64,000 nt of DNA from Bernardetia sp. ABR2-2B (GTDB lineage Bacteria; Bacteroidota; Bacteroidia; Cytophagales; Bernardetiaceae), in the NCBI RefSeq assembly GCF_037126435.1, contig NZ_CP147020.1, positions 3,762,001 to 3,826,000 of the forward strand, written 5' to 3'. This document shows positions 41,568 to 50,264 of this stretch, piece after piece. A model generated the notes under the pieces. The model searched no databases. It was not told the DNA's origin and saw only the letters and a program-made list of their open reading frames with translations. Position 1 is the stretch's first letter. Each line of letters begins with the position of its first letter. A program made the translations under genes and the position numbers.

Positions 41568-43214
41568 ATGAAAATAAATAAAACGTCTCTATTATCTTTC
41601 CTTCTACTAATTTTGATTTTCAAAGTTAGCTTTGGTTTTGCTCAAGATTCCGAACTTCCACCAATTTTGCAGCACCCAGATTCTGTTCAGATTGAAGCAA
41701 TTGATGTTCTTAATTCGGATAGTAGAGAAACAAATTTGTCCGTTACACCTGACGGAAAATATTTATTTTTTATGAGTATCAGAGGTGGACAAAGTTGGTC
41801 AATAAGGTCTGGAATGTATAAAAACAAACCTCGCTTTGATGGAGATATTTATTTTTCCAAAAAAGATGAAAACGGAAAATGGACAACAGCCCAAAATCTA
41901 AAAGCCATAAATAGTTCTTCTGGAGAAGATGAACCTTTTGTAAGTCAAGACGGACAACAAGTGGTTTTTCAGTCGTGGCGAAGAAACTGGATTGCTGAAG
42001 GAGGACCCTATTATCAAGCTAAAGCAAAGGGAAATTCTTGGACAAATATGAGAGGATTAGGACAAGGAATAAATACGTTTTTTAGAAGAGAATTTTCAAA
42101 ATATGGAGGTTATGCGACCGACGGCATGAGTGTTTCTTCTGACATGAATACTTTTATTGTGACTGCTGGAGCAAACTATAATGGCGATATGGATTTGTAT
42201 TGGAGTAAAAAAGATTCGACTGGGAAATGGTCTGTTTGTACAGAAATGCCTATTTCTACGCCAAAAAATGAGCGTTCGGTTTTTTTAGCTGCTGATAATA
42301 AAACGATTTATTTTGCTTCTGATGGCTATGGTGGTTTTGGTGGACTTGATATTTTTAAGGCTCTGCTTGATGAAAACGGAAATGCAATTGAGATTTTTAA
42401 TATTGGTGCACCCTTCAATACTGATAAAGATGATTATGGTTTTGTTTTGACGGCTTCTGGAGAGGCTGCTTATTTTGTGAGAGAAGGCGATATTTTTTAT
42501 GCTGATTTAATCAATGCTTCGCCTGAAATAAAACCTTCGCCAGTTTTGCTTTTGGAAGGAAATATTGTCGGTTGTGATGGAAATCCGATGGATGCAAAAG
42601 TGAGTTTGTATGATGAAAATGACAAAGAAATTAGTGTTAGTTTTACCAATGCAAGAAATAAAGGAGAGTATGTTTTGCTAGTTTCTAATCCTCCAAAAAA
42701 TAAAAAATCATACAAACAAATCATAGAAACCGAAAAAGGATTCAAACAAGAAACTTTTCAAGAAACCTTTTTTAAAACTAAGAAAATAGAAATTCCATCA
42801 ATAAAAAAATACACCAAAATTGAGTTAGGAAAAACGCAGATAAACGATTGTAAAGAAGAAAAAACAGAAATAATAAAGCTAGATAATGTATATTTTGATT
42901 TTGATTCCGACGAATTAAACCAAAATTCTATTACAGTTTTAGAAAATCTGATTGCTGTTTTTAATCAAAACCTAGAGAAAAATAATTCTCAAAAAATAAT
43001 TCTCACAGGACATACCGATTCAAAGGGAAGTAATGAGTACAATGAAATTCTATCACAAAAAAGACTTTTATCCGTTCAAAATTTTCTAGAAAGCAAAGGA
43101 ATTGATAAATCTAAAATTAAAATTACTCCAAAAGGCGAAAAAAGTCCTGTAAAAACAAACGCCACAGAAAACGGACGTAGTAAAAATAGGCGTGTAGAAA
43201 TAAGGATTGAATAA
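41568..43214 (+). CDS. OmpA-family protein with PD40 beta-propeller repeats
   Basis: A 548-residue outer-membrane-associated protein with a signal peptide (LLSFLLLILIFKVSFGFAQ). It has PD40/WD40-like repeats (about 45-310, such as VTPDGKYLFFMS, VSQDGQQVVFQS, LAADNKTIYFASDGYGGFGG), a carboxypeptidase-regulatory-like beta-sandwich (about 325-415) and a C-terminal OmpA domain. The latter has VYFDFDSDELNQNS and ILTGHTDSKGSNEYNEILSQ and ends SKNRRVEIRI. The OmpA domain binds peptidoglycan. The layout resembles PorE-type components of the type IX machinery, but many paralogs exist, so the role is uncertain. Confidence 0.88.
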   Translation: MKINKTSLLSFLLLILIFKVSFGFAQDSELPPILQHPDSVQIEAIDVLNSDSRETNLSVTPDGKYLFFMSIRGGQSWSIRSGMYKNKPRFDGDIYFSKKDENGKWTTAQNLKAINSSSGEDEPFVSQDGQQVVFQSWRRNWIAEGGPYYQAKAKGNSWTNMRGLGQGINTFFRREFSKYGGYATDGMSVSSDMNTFIVTAGANYNGDMDLYWSKKDSTGKWSVCTEMPISTPKNERSVFLAADNKTIYFASDGYGGFGGLDIFKALLDENGNAIEIFNIGAPFNTDKDDYGFVLTASGEAAYFVREGDIFYADLINASPEIKPSPVLLLEGNIVGCDGNPMDAKVSLYDENDKEISVSFTNARNKGEYVLLVSNPPKNKKSYKQIIETEKGFKQETFQETFFKTKKIEIPSIKKYTKIELGKTQINDCKEEKTEIIKLDNVYFDFDSDELNQNSITVLENLIAVFNQNLEKNNSQKIILTGHTDSKGSNEYNEILSQKRLLSVQNFLESKGIDKSKIKITPKGEKSPVKTNATENGRSKNRRVEIRIE

Positions 43215-43221
43215 AATGTAG

Positions 43222-43269
43222 CTTACTCTTTAGAGTGAGAAGCAAAGTACCGAAAACTTTAGTTTTCGG
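43222..43269 (+). terminator. Two hairpins after the OmpA-family gene
   Basis: CTTACTCT-TT-AGAGTGAG (43222-43239, one wobble pair) and CCGAAAACT-TT-AGTTTTCGG (43250-43269) follow the stop in tandem. Neither has a long T-run. They probably reduce readthrough into the next gene. Confidence 0.55.
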
Positions 43270-43303
43270 CTAAAAATCAAATCAATAAATTATAAAATCA
43301 ACT

Positions 43304-44254
43304 ATGAAAATCAAAGTATTGATTCTGTTTTGTGTTCTTTTTTTGGGAATTGGATTTGAGGGTTTTGGGCAAGTGACCTTTGAAGATATTTTTCCTAAAG
43401 TTGAAATAGAAACAGATACAGCACATGTTCCTTTGTATAAGAAACTTCAAATTTTGAGAAAACTTGAGTATGCAGGAGTATATGATAGTGGAAGACAGGT
43501 AGGACACTTTTATAGCAGAACATTACAAGCAGATTCTTCTTGGTATGTTTATGCAGGTCATTCTATAGTAAGTAGAATGATTCTTTTGAGTACTCAAAAG
43601 AATGAAATAATAGATATGGTTTTACAACCTCGCACTATAGATTATGGAGAAGGAGGACATGCAGCTATCTGGGTATTAAATAAAGAAGGGAAATATAAGA
43701 GGAGAAAACTTTTTCAAGGAGGAGATATTAAGAGAGTTTATAGAGATAAAAATAATATTTTGAAAATAGAGCTACAATCAAGAGGATGTTGTGATAATTA
43801 TTTTATGTGTGATGAAACCTATTCTTACAAAAACGAGAGCTTATTTTTAGAAAAACAAATATGTTATTTGTATGGACAAGATGGCTGTTTTAATATGAGA
43901 GAATTTAAAAATATTGGTACAATAAAAACGAATGATAGTACATTTTTATTTGGCTCTAGAGATTCTATAGCTGTAAATTATCCGTTGTCAGATATGATAA
44001 ATTACAGAATCAAATCAGACAGTTCGATATTCTATAATTACAAAGAAAATGTAGTTGCTCTTATCAAGCCAAATGAAAAGGGAGACGTTTTATATAAAGA
44101 AATTAAAGATAAAATGTATTGGTATTTAGTTGTTTTTCCTCCAAAAGCTATACAAAGAAGAGTTTGGGATCATATGATTGGTAGTCGTCATAAACAAATA
44201 CCTTTAGCAGGTTGGATAAAATCAAAAACTCCTCTAAAAATTGAATCTAAATAA
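43304..44254 (+). CDS. Secreted protein of unknown function, paralog A
   Basis: A 316-residue protein with signal peptide MKIKVLILFCVLFLGIGFEG ending FGQ. The middle includes SRGCCDNYFMCDETYSYKN, a CC...C motif shared with the neighbour. The end has KMYWYLVVFPPKAIQRR and AGWIKSKTPLKIESK. No known domain is seen; strand-rich segments around a CC...C disulfide-like core suggest a periplasmic beta protein. It is 15 bp before paralog B, clearly one transcript, and follows the OmpA-family gene. Confidence 0.75.
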   Translation: MKIKVLILFCVLFLGIGFEGFGQVTFEDIFPKVEIETDTAHVPLYKKLQILRKLEYAGVYDSGRQVGHFYSRTLQADSSWYVYAGHSIVSRMILLSTQKNEIIDMVLQPRTIDYGEGGHAAIWVLNKEGKYKRRKLFQGGDIKRVYRDKNNILKIELQSRGCCDNYFMCDETYSYKNESLFLEKQICYLYGQDGCFNMREFKNIGTIKTNDSTFLFGSRDSIAVNYPLSDMINYRIKSDSSIFYNYKENVVALIKPNEKGDVLYKEIKDKMYWYLVVFPPKAIQRRVWDHMIGSRHKQIPLAGWIKSKTPLKIESK

Positions 44255-44269
44255 TAATCAAAAATAACT

Positions 44270-45202
44270 ATGAAAATTAAAGTTTTTATTCTGTTTTGTT
44301 TTCTCTTTTTTTGGATTGGGTTTGAGGGTTTCGGGCAAAAACTGATAAGAGAATATCCTGCTTTTAGAGAACCGATTATTACTACTGATACAGTTACTCT
44401 TTCTGTAAAAGAAAAAGAGAGTGTATTAAGAAAATGTGAAAAAGTAAGAGTAATAGGAGATAGTGATTACAGAGGTTTTGCTTTTTACATAGCTAAAGCA
44501 AGTAAAAAAGGTTTACAGTATTCCCTATGTTATAATGGTATTGTTCAAGATTGGAAATTTATTGATTCTGACAATGACAAAAAGATAGATTTTATTGTTC
44601 TTCTCAAAGCTCATAATGCAAGTGGTGGAGATGACTATATGTGTGCTATTTGGAAGAAAAATAAAAAAGAAAAGTTTGACTTACTCAATTCTTGGGGTGG
44701 GACAATTGTAGAAATAAATAAAAAAGAAGGGAGTGTTGCTATAAAATTAATTGAACACAGTTGCTGTGCAGATTTTCTTCGTTGTGAAAATGTTTATGAG
44801 TATGAAAAACGAAAACTTAGAAGAAAATATCAATTATGTTATACATATAAGTTTGATTTGGTTGAAGCAAGAACTCCTATAGGTAATGTTACAACAATAG
44901 ATAGTATAAAACTTTATATAGCTAGTGATAGTGTTTTAGCTAAAAATACTGAAACTTATCTAAGTATTGCAGACATTGTTTATGATTATGAACAAGTTTA
45001 CAAAATGGGAAGCTATACTACAATAAAATCTAATCAAAAAGGAGAAGTGCTTTTTTCTAAAAAAGAAGGAAATATATATTGGTATTTTGTGGTTTTTCCT
45101 GAAAAATCCATGAAGAAAATAATAATGGGTTGGGGCAATGGAAAAAGAAATATAGCAGGTTGGATAAAATCAAAAACACCTCTAAAAATTGAATCTAAAT
45201 AA
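44270..45202 (+). CDS. Secreted protein of unknown function, paralog B
   Basis: A 310-residue paralog of the preceding gene. Signal peptide MKIKVFILFCFLFFWIGFEG and tail AGWIKSKTPLKIESK are almost identical to paralog A, while most of the middle has diverged, keeping EHSCCADFLRCENVYEYEKR. The tail also keeps NIYWYFVVFPEKSMKK. The pattern of near-identical ends and different centres suggests recent gene conversion at the ends, or strong selection on the export signal and tail. Function is unknown. Confidence 0.75.
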   Translation: MKIKVFILFCFLFFWIGFEGFGQKLIREYPAFREPIITTDTVTLSVKEKESVLRKCEKVRVIGDSDYRGFAFYIAKASKKGLQYSLCYNGIVQDWKFIDSDNDKKIDFIVLLKAHNASGGDDYMCAIWKKNKKEKFDLLNSWGGTIVEINKKEGSVAIKLIEHSCCADFLRCENVYEYEKRKLRRKYQLCYTYKFDLVEARTPIGNVTTIDSIKLYIASDSVLAKNTETYLSIADIVYDYEQVYKMGSYTTIKSNQKGEVLFSKKEGNIYWYFVVFPEKSMKKIIMGWGNGKRNIAGWIKSKTPLKIESK

Positions 45203-45301
45203 TCATCAAAAAAAGTTATTCGTATTTATCCTGCATTTAATCATAAAAATCATATAAAATCACTCGCTAATCAGTTATAGTATTTCAATCAAATAACACA
45301 A

Positions 45302-45338
45302 AAAACCAATCTCTGATTATTACTCAAAGATTGGTTTT
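45302..45338. terminator. Bidirectional terminator between convergent genes
   Basis: AAAACCAATCT and AGATTGGTTTT form an 11-bp stem with a 15-nt loop between the rightward paralog pair and the leftward ParA operon. Confidence 0.82.
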
Positions 45339-45363
45339 CATATTTAAAAAATGTTTTACCTTC

Positions 45364-45810
45364 TTAATCCCAAAATTTCTTCCAAATATTTTGAGAAGTT
45401 TCTAAGAATTTTTCGGTAGCCTTCAATTGTTCAGTACCACTTTCTGTAATATCTGATAAAATAGGAACTGAACGAAGCATTTCACTTCCTTTTACAGTTT
45501 CATCAATTGCTTTTGCCCATTGCATCATCGTCGAATCTTCTTCTTTTGCTTCTGGAACAAGATTATTGATGTGTTTTGGAGCTACATTTTTAGGAGCTGT
45601 TTTTACCTCAACGGTAGTATCTAGCTTTTTGCTTTCTTTTTTTGGAGCTTTTGTACTTTTTTCTGCTAAAATTTCAGTTTCTACAATCTGATGAGGATTT
45701 TTATTTACAAACTCTTCTTTTGATGTAGCTGATGTAGCTTTTTGTGTAGAAGAAGTTTCTTGTTCTTTCAAAAAAGCATCTAAATCTGCGAGTGTGCTGT
45801 TTTTTGCCAT
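45364..45810 (-). CDS. ParA-operon partner protein, unknown function
   Basis: The start at 45810 gives MAKNSTLADLDAFLKEQETS, which fits a cytoplasmic protein; upstream in-frame codons overlap the ParA gene's end and look like noise. The 148-residue protein has a helical N-terminus, a low-complexity K/T/S/E linker (about 20-95) and a C-terminal helical part (MQWAKAIDETVKGSEMLRS to FLETSQNIWKKFWD). There is no ParB or HTH motif. It lies 97 bp downstream of the ParA-like gene on the same strand, so it may be its adaptor or cargo link. That is inferred from position only. Confidence 0.65.
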   Translation of the reverse strand: MAKNSTLADLDAFLKEQETSSTQKATSATSKEEFVNKNPHQIVETEILAEKSTKAPKKESKKLDTTVEVKTAPKNVAPKHINNLVPEAKEEDSTMMQWAKAIDETVKGSEMLRSVPILSDITESGTEQLKATEKFLETSQNIWKKFWD

Positions 45811-45907
45811 AGTAGTAATAGGAATTAGACTAAAGTAAACGAATTTTGGATTGTTTTCACTGAAAATTATTTTTAGATAAATGCTTGATTGTGTGCTAGT
45901 TATATTT

Positions 45908-46534
45908 TTATTTGTTGAGCAAAGATACAATATTTTTCGCAATTTCTTTATATTCTGCAATAGGACTTAAAGTAGAAAACTCTGCCATTTTATTTTTAGA
46001 AACTACAAAAGGAGAAATAACAGGTGCTTCTAAGCTAGAAAGAGCATTTTCTACCGTCGTTTGGTTAGTTCTGTTATGAATTCGGCTAGGTAGAATAGCT
46101 ATCTTTAATTTTTTATTAATTTCTTGTGCAGGTTTTAAGTCTTGCAAAGTCTGATAAGCAACCAATAAATCATTCTGAGAAAGGCTTGTCGGCACTACTA
46201 CCAAATCAGATTCTAAACATAGTTTTCGTATAGATTCATCGGTTGTCTTTCCTGCGCTATCTACTAGAATATAATCGTATTTTTTGCCTCTCTTAAATTT
46301 TTTGAGGTTATCAATAATATGTTCGTCTGTTGAACCAAGAATAGGAAAAGGAGCATCTTTTTCAGTTATTTTCTTTTTGAAAAGCTCCATTTTCCGAAGT
46401 GTTGTGAGCGTATAGTTTGTGTCTGTTTCGATGAGCAATACTCGCTTTTTCTGACTAGCAAGTGTCGTGGCAAGATGCGTAATATTTGTTGTTTTGCCTG
46501 TTCCACCTTTTCGGCTGATGAATGAAATTATCAT
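45908..46534 (-). CDS. ParA/MinD-family ATPase
   Basis: A 208-residue P-loop ATPase. The deviant Walker A is RKGGTGKTTNITHLATTLA (signature Lys at residue 9), Walker A' lies in VLLIETDTNYTL, and Walker B in YDYILVDSAGKTTDESI. ILPSRIHNRTNQT and the short length put it with orphan ParA-like positioning proteins (plasmid or protein cargo), and not with chromosomal ParA of about 260 residues. It dimerises on ATP and binds DNA or membrane. No ParB or parS is seen. The downstream small gene is the likely partner. Confidence 0.88.
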   Translation of the reverse strand: MIISFISRKGGTGKTTNITHLATTLASQKKRVLLIETDTNYTLTTLRKMELFKKKITEKDAPFPILGSTDEHIIDNLKKFKRGKKYDYILVDSAGKTTDESIRKLCLESDLVVVPTSLSQNDLLVAYQTLQDLKPAQEINKKLKIAILPSRIHNRTNQTTVENALSSLEAPVISPFVVSKNKMAEFSTLSPIAEYKEIAKNIVSLLNK

Positions 46535-46716
46535 AATTGTAAAAAAAATAGTTTTGGAAGAAATAATAAAAACAAAAGTAAGAATTAGTTGATAAATAAT
46601 TTGTTACATCAAAATTTTAATCTCTATTATATCAAATTAATCTAAAAAATGAGTATATTGTTATTCTAAGATAACCAGTAAAGAATAATCGCTATTTCGG
46701 AATCTTAATTAAAAAT

Positions 46717-48021
46717 ATGCAGACAGTTTCTACTCCATCTCCTTCTACTCCTTATTTATTGACTGATTCTATTCGAATCGAAAAAACAGATTTTGATGCT
46801 TCTCACAAAAAGTTTTTGATTTTATATGGAAAAAAGCAGTTTTATTGTGGACTGCTTATTAAAGAGATTTTGGTAGAGCTAAGTGAAAACAAATCACTCT
46901 CTCAAGTTCATTCTAAAATTACTTCTTATGAATCTTATAAAAATCTAAGCATTCAAGACATAGAGATGATTATTGAGAAAAAAATAATTCCTTTAGGTGT
47001 TCTAAGAAATATGAATGAAATAGAAGCCACAAAAGAAGAAGAACTCACTTATGATGCCGATTCTATAAAAACTCAAAAAACACTTCTAAATGAATCAAAG
47101 ACAAATTTTTTAGCTTCCCTATTCAAATTTTTTTATCAGAAATGGGCTGTTATTTTATTTGTTTTGCTAGGACTTTTTACTCATATTTTTTATTTTTCTT
47201 CCCACTCTGTTTTCGGAGAACATAGCAAAATATGGACAGATTCTTCAGCCTTAGAGTATATGTTGATTTATTTTCTAATCATCTTCATATTTGTTTTTCA
47301 CGAAATTGGTCATGCTTCTGCTGCCTTACATTTCGGTATTCGTGCGCCCAAAATTGGTTATGGTTTTTATTTGGTTTATCCCGTCTTTTTTACTCAAATT
47401 AGTGAGGCTTGGAAGCTTCAACCCAAAAAAAGAATGATTATCAATTTGGGTGGTGTTTATTTTCAATGGATTGGAGGAAGCTTATTTATTTTATTAGATT
47501 ATTTTAATGTCGCTTCCACACATGTTTGGTCAGGAGTTGTAACCATGAATTTTATTCGTTTGATTTATTCTTTTGTTCCTTTTATGAAAGCAGATGGCTA
47601 CTGGATTTTTAGTGATGGTTTTGGATTGTCGAATCTTCGTAAAAAGTCGAATCAATTTTTAGGAGCTATTTTCAAATCATTTTCTATTAAAAAAGCTCGT
47701 CAGATTACAGAAACTAAGTTGCAATTTTATGCACTTTCTTTTTTTTCTTTAGGAACGGTTATTTTTTTTACTTTTTGGTTTGGGTTTTTATCAATCATGA
47801 TTTTGAAATTTGCGCCTATGCTTCCGAACATTTTGGTGTCATTTTATGAAAAATGGCAAAATGCAACACTTATTTCTCAATACCTCAAAGTAATGCTACA
47901 ATCTATTCTACTTACGATTACACTTTTAGGAGTCGTTATTTTTGTGGTCAGAATGAGTAGTTTAATGCGTTTTGCATTCAGTTTTTTAATAAAAAAAGAA
48001 AATAAGCCACAAGTTGTATAA
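46717..48021 (+). CDS. Site-2 protease family (M50-like) membrane metalloprotease with PqqD-like N-terminus
   Basis: The 434-residue protein has a soluble N-terminal part (1-100) that looks like the winged-helix PqqD-like region found in peptide-maturation proteins (YGKKQFYCGLLIKEILVELS, ITSYESYKNLSIQDIEMIIE). About six membrane helices follow. HEIGHA at residues 195-200 is the zinc-binding HExxH, and FVPFMKADGYWIFSD supplies the distal Asp (D293) as in M50 peptidases. Such proteins process or export RiPP-like peptides in other operons. No peptide-maturase or transporter gene is adjacent here. Confidence 0.82.
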   Translation: MQTVSTPSPSTPYLLTDSIRIEKTDFDASHKKFLILYGKKQFYCGLLIKEILVELSENKSLSQVHSKITSYESYKNLSIQDIEMIIEKKIIPLGVLRNMNEIEATKEEELTYDADSIKTQKTLLNESKTNFLASLFKFFYQKWAVILFVLLGLFTHIFYFSSHSVFGEHSKIWTDSSALEYMLIYFLIIFIFVFHEIGHASAALHFGIRAPKIGYGFYLVYPVFFTQISEAWKLQPKKRMIINLGGVYFQWIGGSLFILLDYFNVASTHVWSGVVTMNFIRLIYSFVPFMKADGYWIFSDGFGLSNLRKKSNQFLGAIFKSFSIKKARQITETKLQFYALSFFSLGTVIFFTFWFGFLSIMILKFAPMLPNILVSFYEKWQNATLISQYLKVMLQSILLTITLLGVVIFVVRMSSLMRFAFSFLIKKENKPQVV

Positions 48022-48143
48022 TAATTTGTTAAATATATTAGCATTGCTATTTTTATTAGCTTTTTTGTTTTGAATTTCCTATCTTGTTGTCAGTTTCTAC
48101 CAGCTATTTTTATTATTCAATTTTTTATTAAAGAAATTCAATC

Positions 48144-48506
48144 ATGACAACACAACAAATTGCCAACCGTTTAGTAGAGCTTTGTAGAGAAGGAAATTAT
48201 AGTCAAGCTCAAAAAGAATTGTATCATCAAAACACAATCAGCATTGAACCCGAAATGCTGCCCAATAATAGAGTACAAGGAATGGAAGAGCTCAATAAAA
48301 AATCAAAGCAATGGGACGAGAATCTAGTTGAAATGCACTCTACACACGTATCAGAGCCAATTATAGCAGGAAATCACTTTTCTTGTACTATCGGTTTTGA
48401 TGCTACTTTCAAAGATAGAGGAAGAAGCAAGGAAGAAGAACTTGCCGTTTATAAAGTAGAAGATGGAAAAATTACAGAAGAACGTTTTTTTTATTCTATG
48501 GGATAA
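48144..48506 (+). CDS. SnoaL-like/NTF2-fold protein
   Basis: A 120-residue single-domain protein. The N-terminal helix TTQQIANRLVELCREGNYSQ, IEGMEELNKKSKQWDEN-like region (here RVQGMEELNKKSKQWDEN) and the closing strands EELAVYKVEDGKITEERFFY are the usual pattern of SnoaL-type NTF2-fold proteins. Members bind small ligands or act as isomerases or cyclases, often with no assigned function. It appears monocistronic with a strong terminator. Confidence 0.8.
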   Translation: MTTQQIANRLVELCREGNYSQAQKELYHQNTISIEPEMLPNNRVQGMEELNKKSKQWDENLVEMHSTHVSEPIIAGNHFSCTIGFDATFKDRGRSKEEELAVYKVEDGKITEERFFYSMG

Positions 48507-48540
48507 ATAATAGGATTTAAAAATCAAAATGCTTTAATTT

Positions 48541-48601
48541 TTGCTAATCTCAAAAAGTGCTTTTCAATAAAGTAGTTTGTTGAGGTTAGCAATTTTTTTT
48601 T
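48541..48601 (+). terminator. Intrinsic terminator of the SnoaL-like gene
   Basis: TTGCTAATCTCAA (48541-48553) pairs with TTGAGGTTAGCAA (48580-48592), 13 bp with one wobble, followed by a run of nine T residues. Confidence 0.82.
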
Positions 48602-48668
48602 ATTGCTAATCAAGTCTTATCTTTGAAGTATAAAGAAATTAGAAAACCTTAATCCAATCAATACATTT

Positions 48669-50060
48669 ATGGCAACTTATGATTTATTAGTAATCGGTTC
48701 AGGACCGGGTGGTTATGTAGCTGCAATCCGTGCTTCTCAACTCGGAATGAAAGTAGGCGTTATCGAAAAAGAATCTCTAGGTGGAATTTGTCTAAACTGG
48801 GGCTGTATTCCTACAAAAGCACTTCTGAAATCTGCACAAGTATTTGAGTACGTACAACACGCAAAAGATTACGGCATCGAAGTAAAAGATTCTAAAGTGA
48901 ATTTTGGAGATATGATTGGTCGTAGCCGAAACGTTGCAGGAGGAATGAGCAAAGGAATTGAGTTTTTATTCAAAAAGAATAAAATTGAAAAAATAATGGG
49001 CTTCGGAAAACTTGCAGGAAAAGGCAAGGTAGAAGTAACCAAAGAAGACGGCAAAAAAGAAACATACGAAGCTAAAAATATTATCCTTGCAACAGGTGGA
49101 CGTGCAAGAGAATTGCCAAATCTTCCTATTGATGGAAAGAAAATCATTGAATACCGTAAGGCAATGTCTTTAGAAAAACAACCTAAAAAAATGGTGGTTG
49201 TAGGTTCTGGAGCTATCGGAGTAGAGTTTGCCTATCTTTATAATTCTATCGGAACAGAAGTAACTGTTGTAGAATTTATGGACAGAATCGTTCCCGTTGA
49301 AGATAAAGATGTTTCGAAAGAACTAGAAAGACAATACAAGAAAAAAGGAGTAAAAGTAATGACTTCATCAGAAGTAACAAAAGTAGATACGTCTGGAAGT
49401 GGTTGTAAAGTAACTGTCAAAACTAAAAAAGGCGAAGAAATTATCGAATGTGATGTGGTTCTTTCGGCTGTTGGTGTGGCTACAAACTTAGAAGGAATTG
49501 GCTTAGAAAGCACAGGCGTAAAAACTGAAAAAGGAAAAGTAATCGTAGATGATTATTACAAAACTTCTGTTGATGGTGTTTATGCAATCGGCGACATCGT
49601 ACATGGTCCTGCTCTTGCACACGTAGCAAGTGCAGAAGGAATCATTTGTGTAGAAAAAATGGCTGGACACCACCCAGAGCCATTAAATTACGGAAATATC
49701 CCAGGGTGTACGTATTGTGTTCCTGAAATTGCATCTGTTGGAATGACAGAAGCACAAGCAAAAGAAGCTGGTTATGAAGTAAAAGTAGGTAAGTTTCCGT
49801 TTTCTGCCTCTGGAAAAGCAAGTGCAGCAGGAGCAAAAGAAGGTTTTGTAAAAGTAATCTTTGATGCAAAATATGGCGAGTGGTTAGGCGCACACATGAT
49901 AGGTGCAAACGTAACAGAAATGATTGCAGAAGCCGTAGTAGCTAGAAAATTAGAAACTACTGGAATGGAGATCGTAAAATCTGTTCATCCACACCCAACC
50001 ATGTCAGAAGCTGTTATGGAAGCAGCAGCAGCAGCATACGGAGAAGTAATTCATATATAG
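48669..50060 (+). CDS. lpdA: Dihydrolipoyl dehydrogenase
   Basis: A 463-residue FAD flavoprotein, the E3 subunit that reoxidises dihydrolipoamide in 2-oxoacid dehydrogenase and glycine cleavage complexes. It has FAD-binding GSGPGGYVAAIRASQLG, redox disulfide GGICLNWGCIPTKALL, NAD-binding VVGSGAIGVEFAYLYNSIG, VYAIGDIVHGPALAHVASAEG and active-site His-Glu HPHPTMSEAVMEAA. All catalytic residues are present and the length is standard. It stands alone, so it probably serves several complexes. Confidence 0.97.
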   Translation: MATYDLLVIGSGPGGYVAAIRASQLGMKVGVIEKESLGGICLNWGCIPTKALLKSAQVFEYVQHAKDYGIEVKDSKVNFGDMIGRSRNVAGGMSKGIEFLFKKNKIEKIMGFGKLAGKGKVEVTKEDGKKETYEAKNIILATGGRARELPNLPIDGKKIIEYRKAMSLEKQPKKMVVVGSGAIGVEFAYLYNSIGTEVTVVEFMDRIVPVEDKDVSKELERQYKKKGVKVMTSSEVTKVDTSGSGCKVTVKTKKGEEIIECDVVLSAVGVATNLEGIGLESTGVKTEKGKVIVDDYYKTSVDGVYAIGDIVHGPALAHVASAEGIICVEKMAGHHPEPLNYGNIPGCTYCVPEIASVGMTEAQAKEAGYEVKVGKFPFSASGKASAAGAKEGFVKVIFDAKYGEWLGAHMIGANVTEMIAEAVVARKLETTGMEIVKSVHPHPTMSEAVMEAAAAAYGEVIHI

Positions 50061-50086
50061 AAATCTGATTTTTTGTGCTAATTATT

Positions 50087-50119
50087 AAACCTATAAGGTC
50101 TTGAAGATCTTATAGGTTT
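50087..50119 (+). terminator. Intrinsic terminator of lpdA, member of a dispersed hairpin family
   Basis: AAACCTATAAGGTC and GATCTTATAGGTTT form a 14-bp stem (one wobble) around TTGAA, followed by T residues. The sequence is a relative of the hairpin at 28980-29012. Confidence 0.85.
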
Positions 50120-50264
50120 TTTTCGTGTTTTGTAAAAACAAGTTTACATCCTTAATAGTGGTTCAAAGAAAATTCATATAAAAAACATCATAAAGTAAAG
50201 CTACAAAACCAACTTGCAAAGATTTTTAAAATCTATCACTAAAACAGTTTTAAAATAATTTGCA

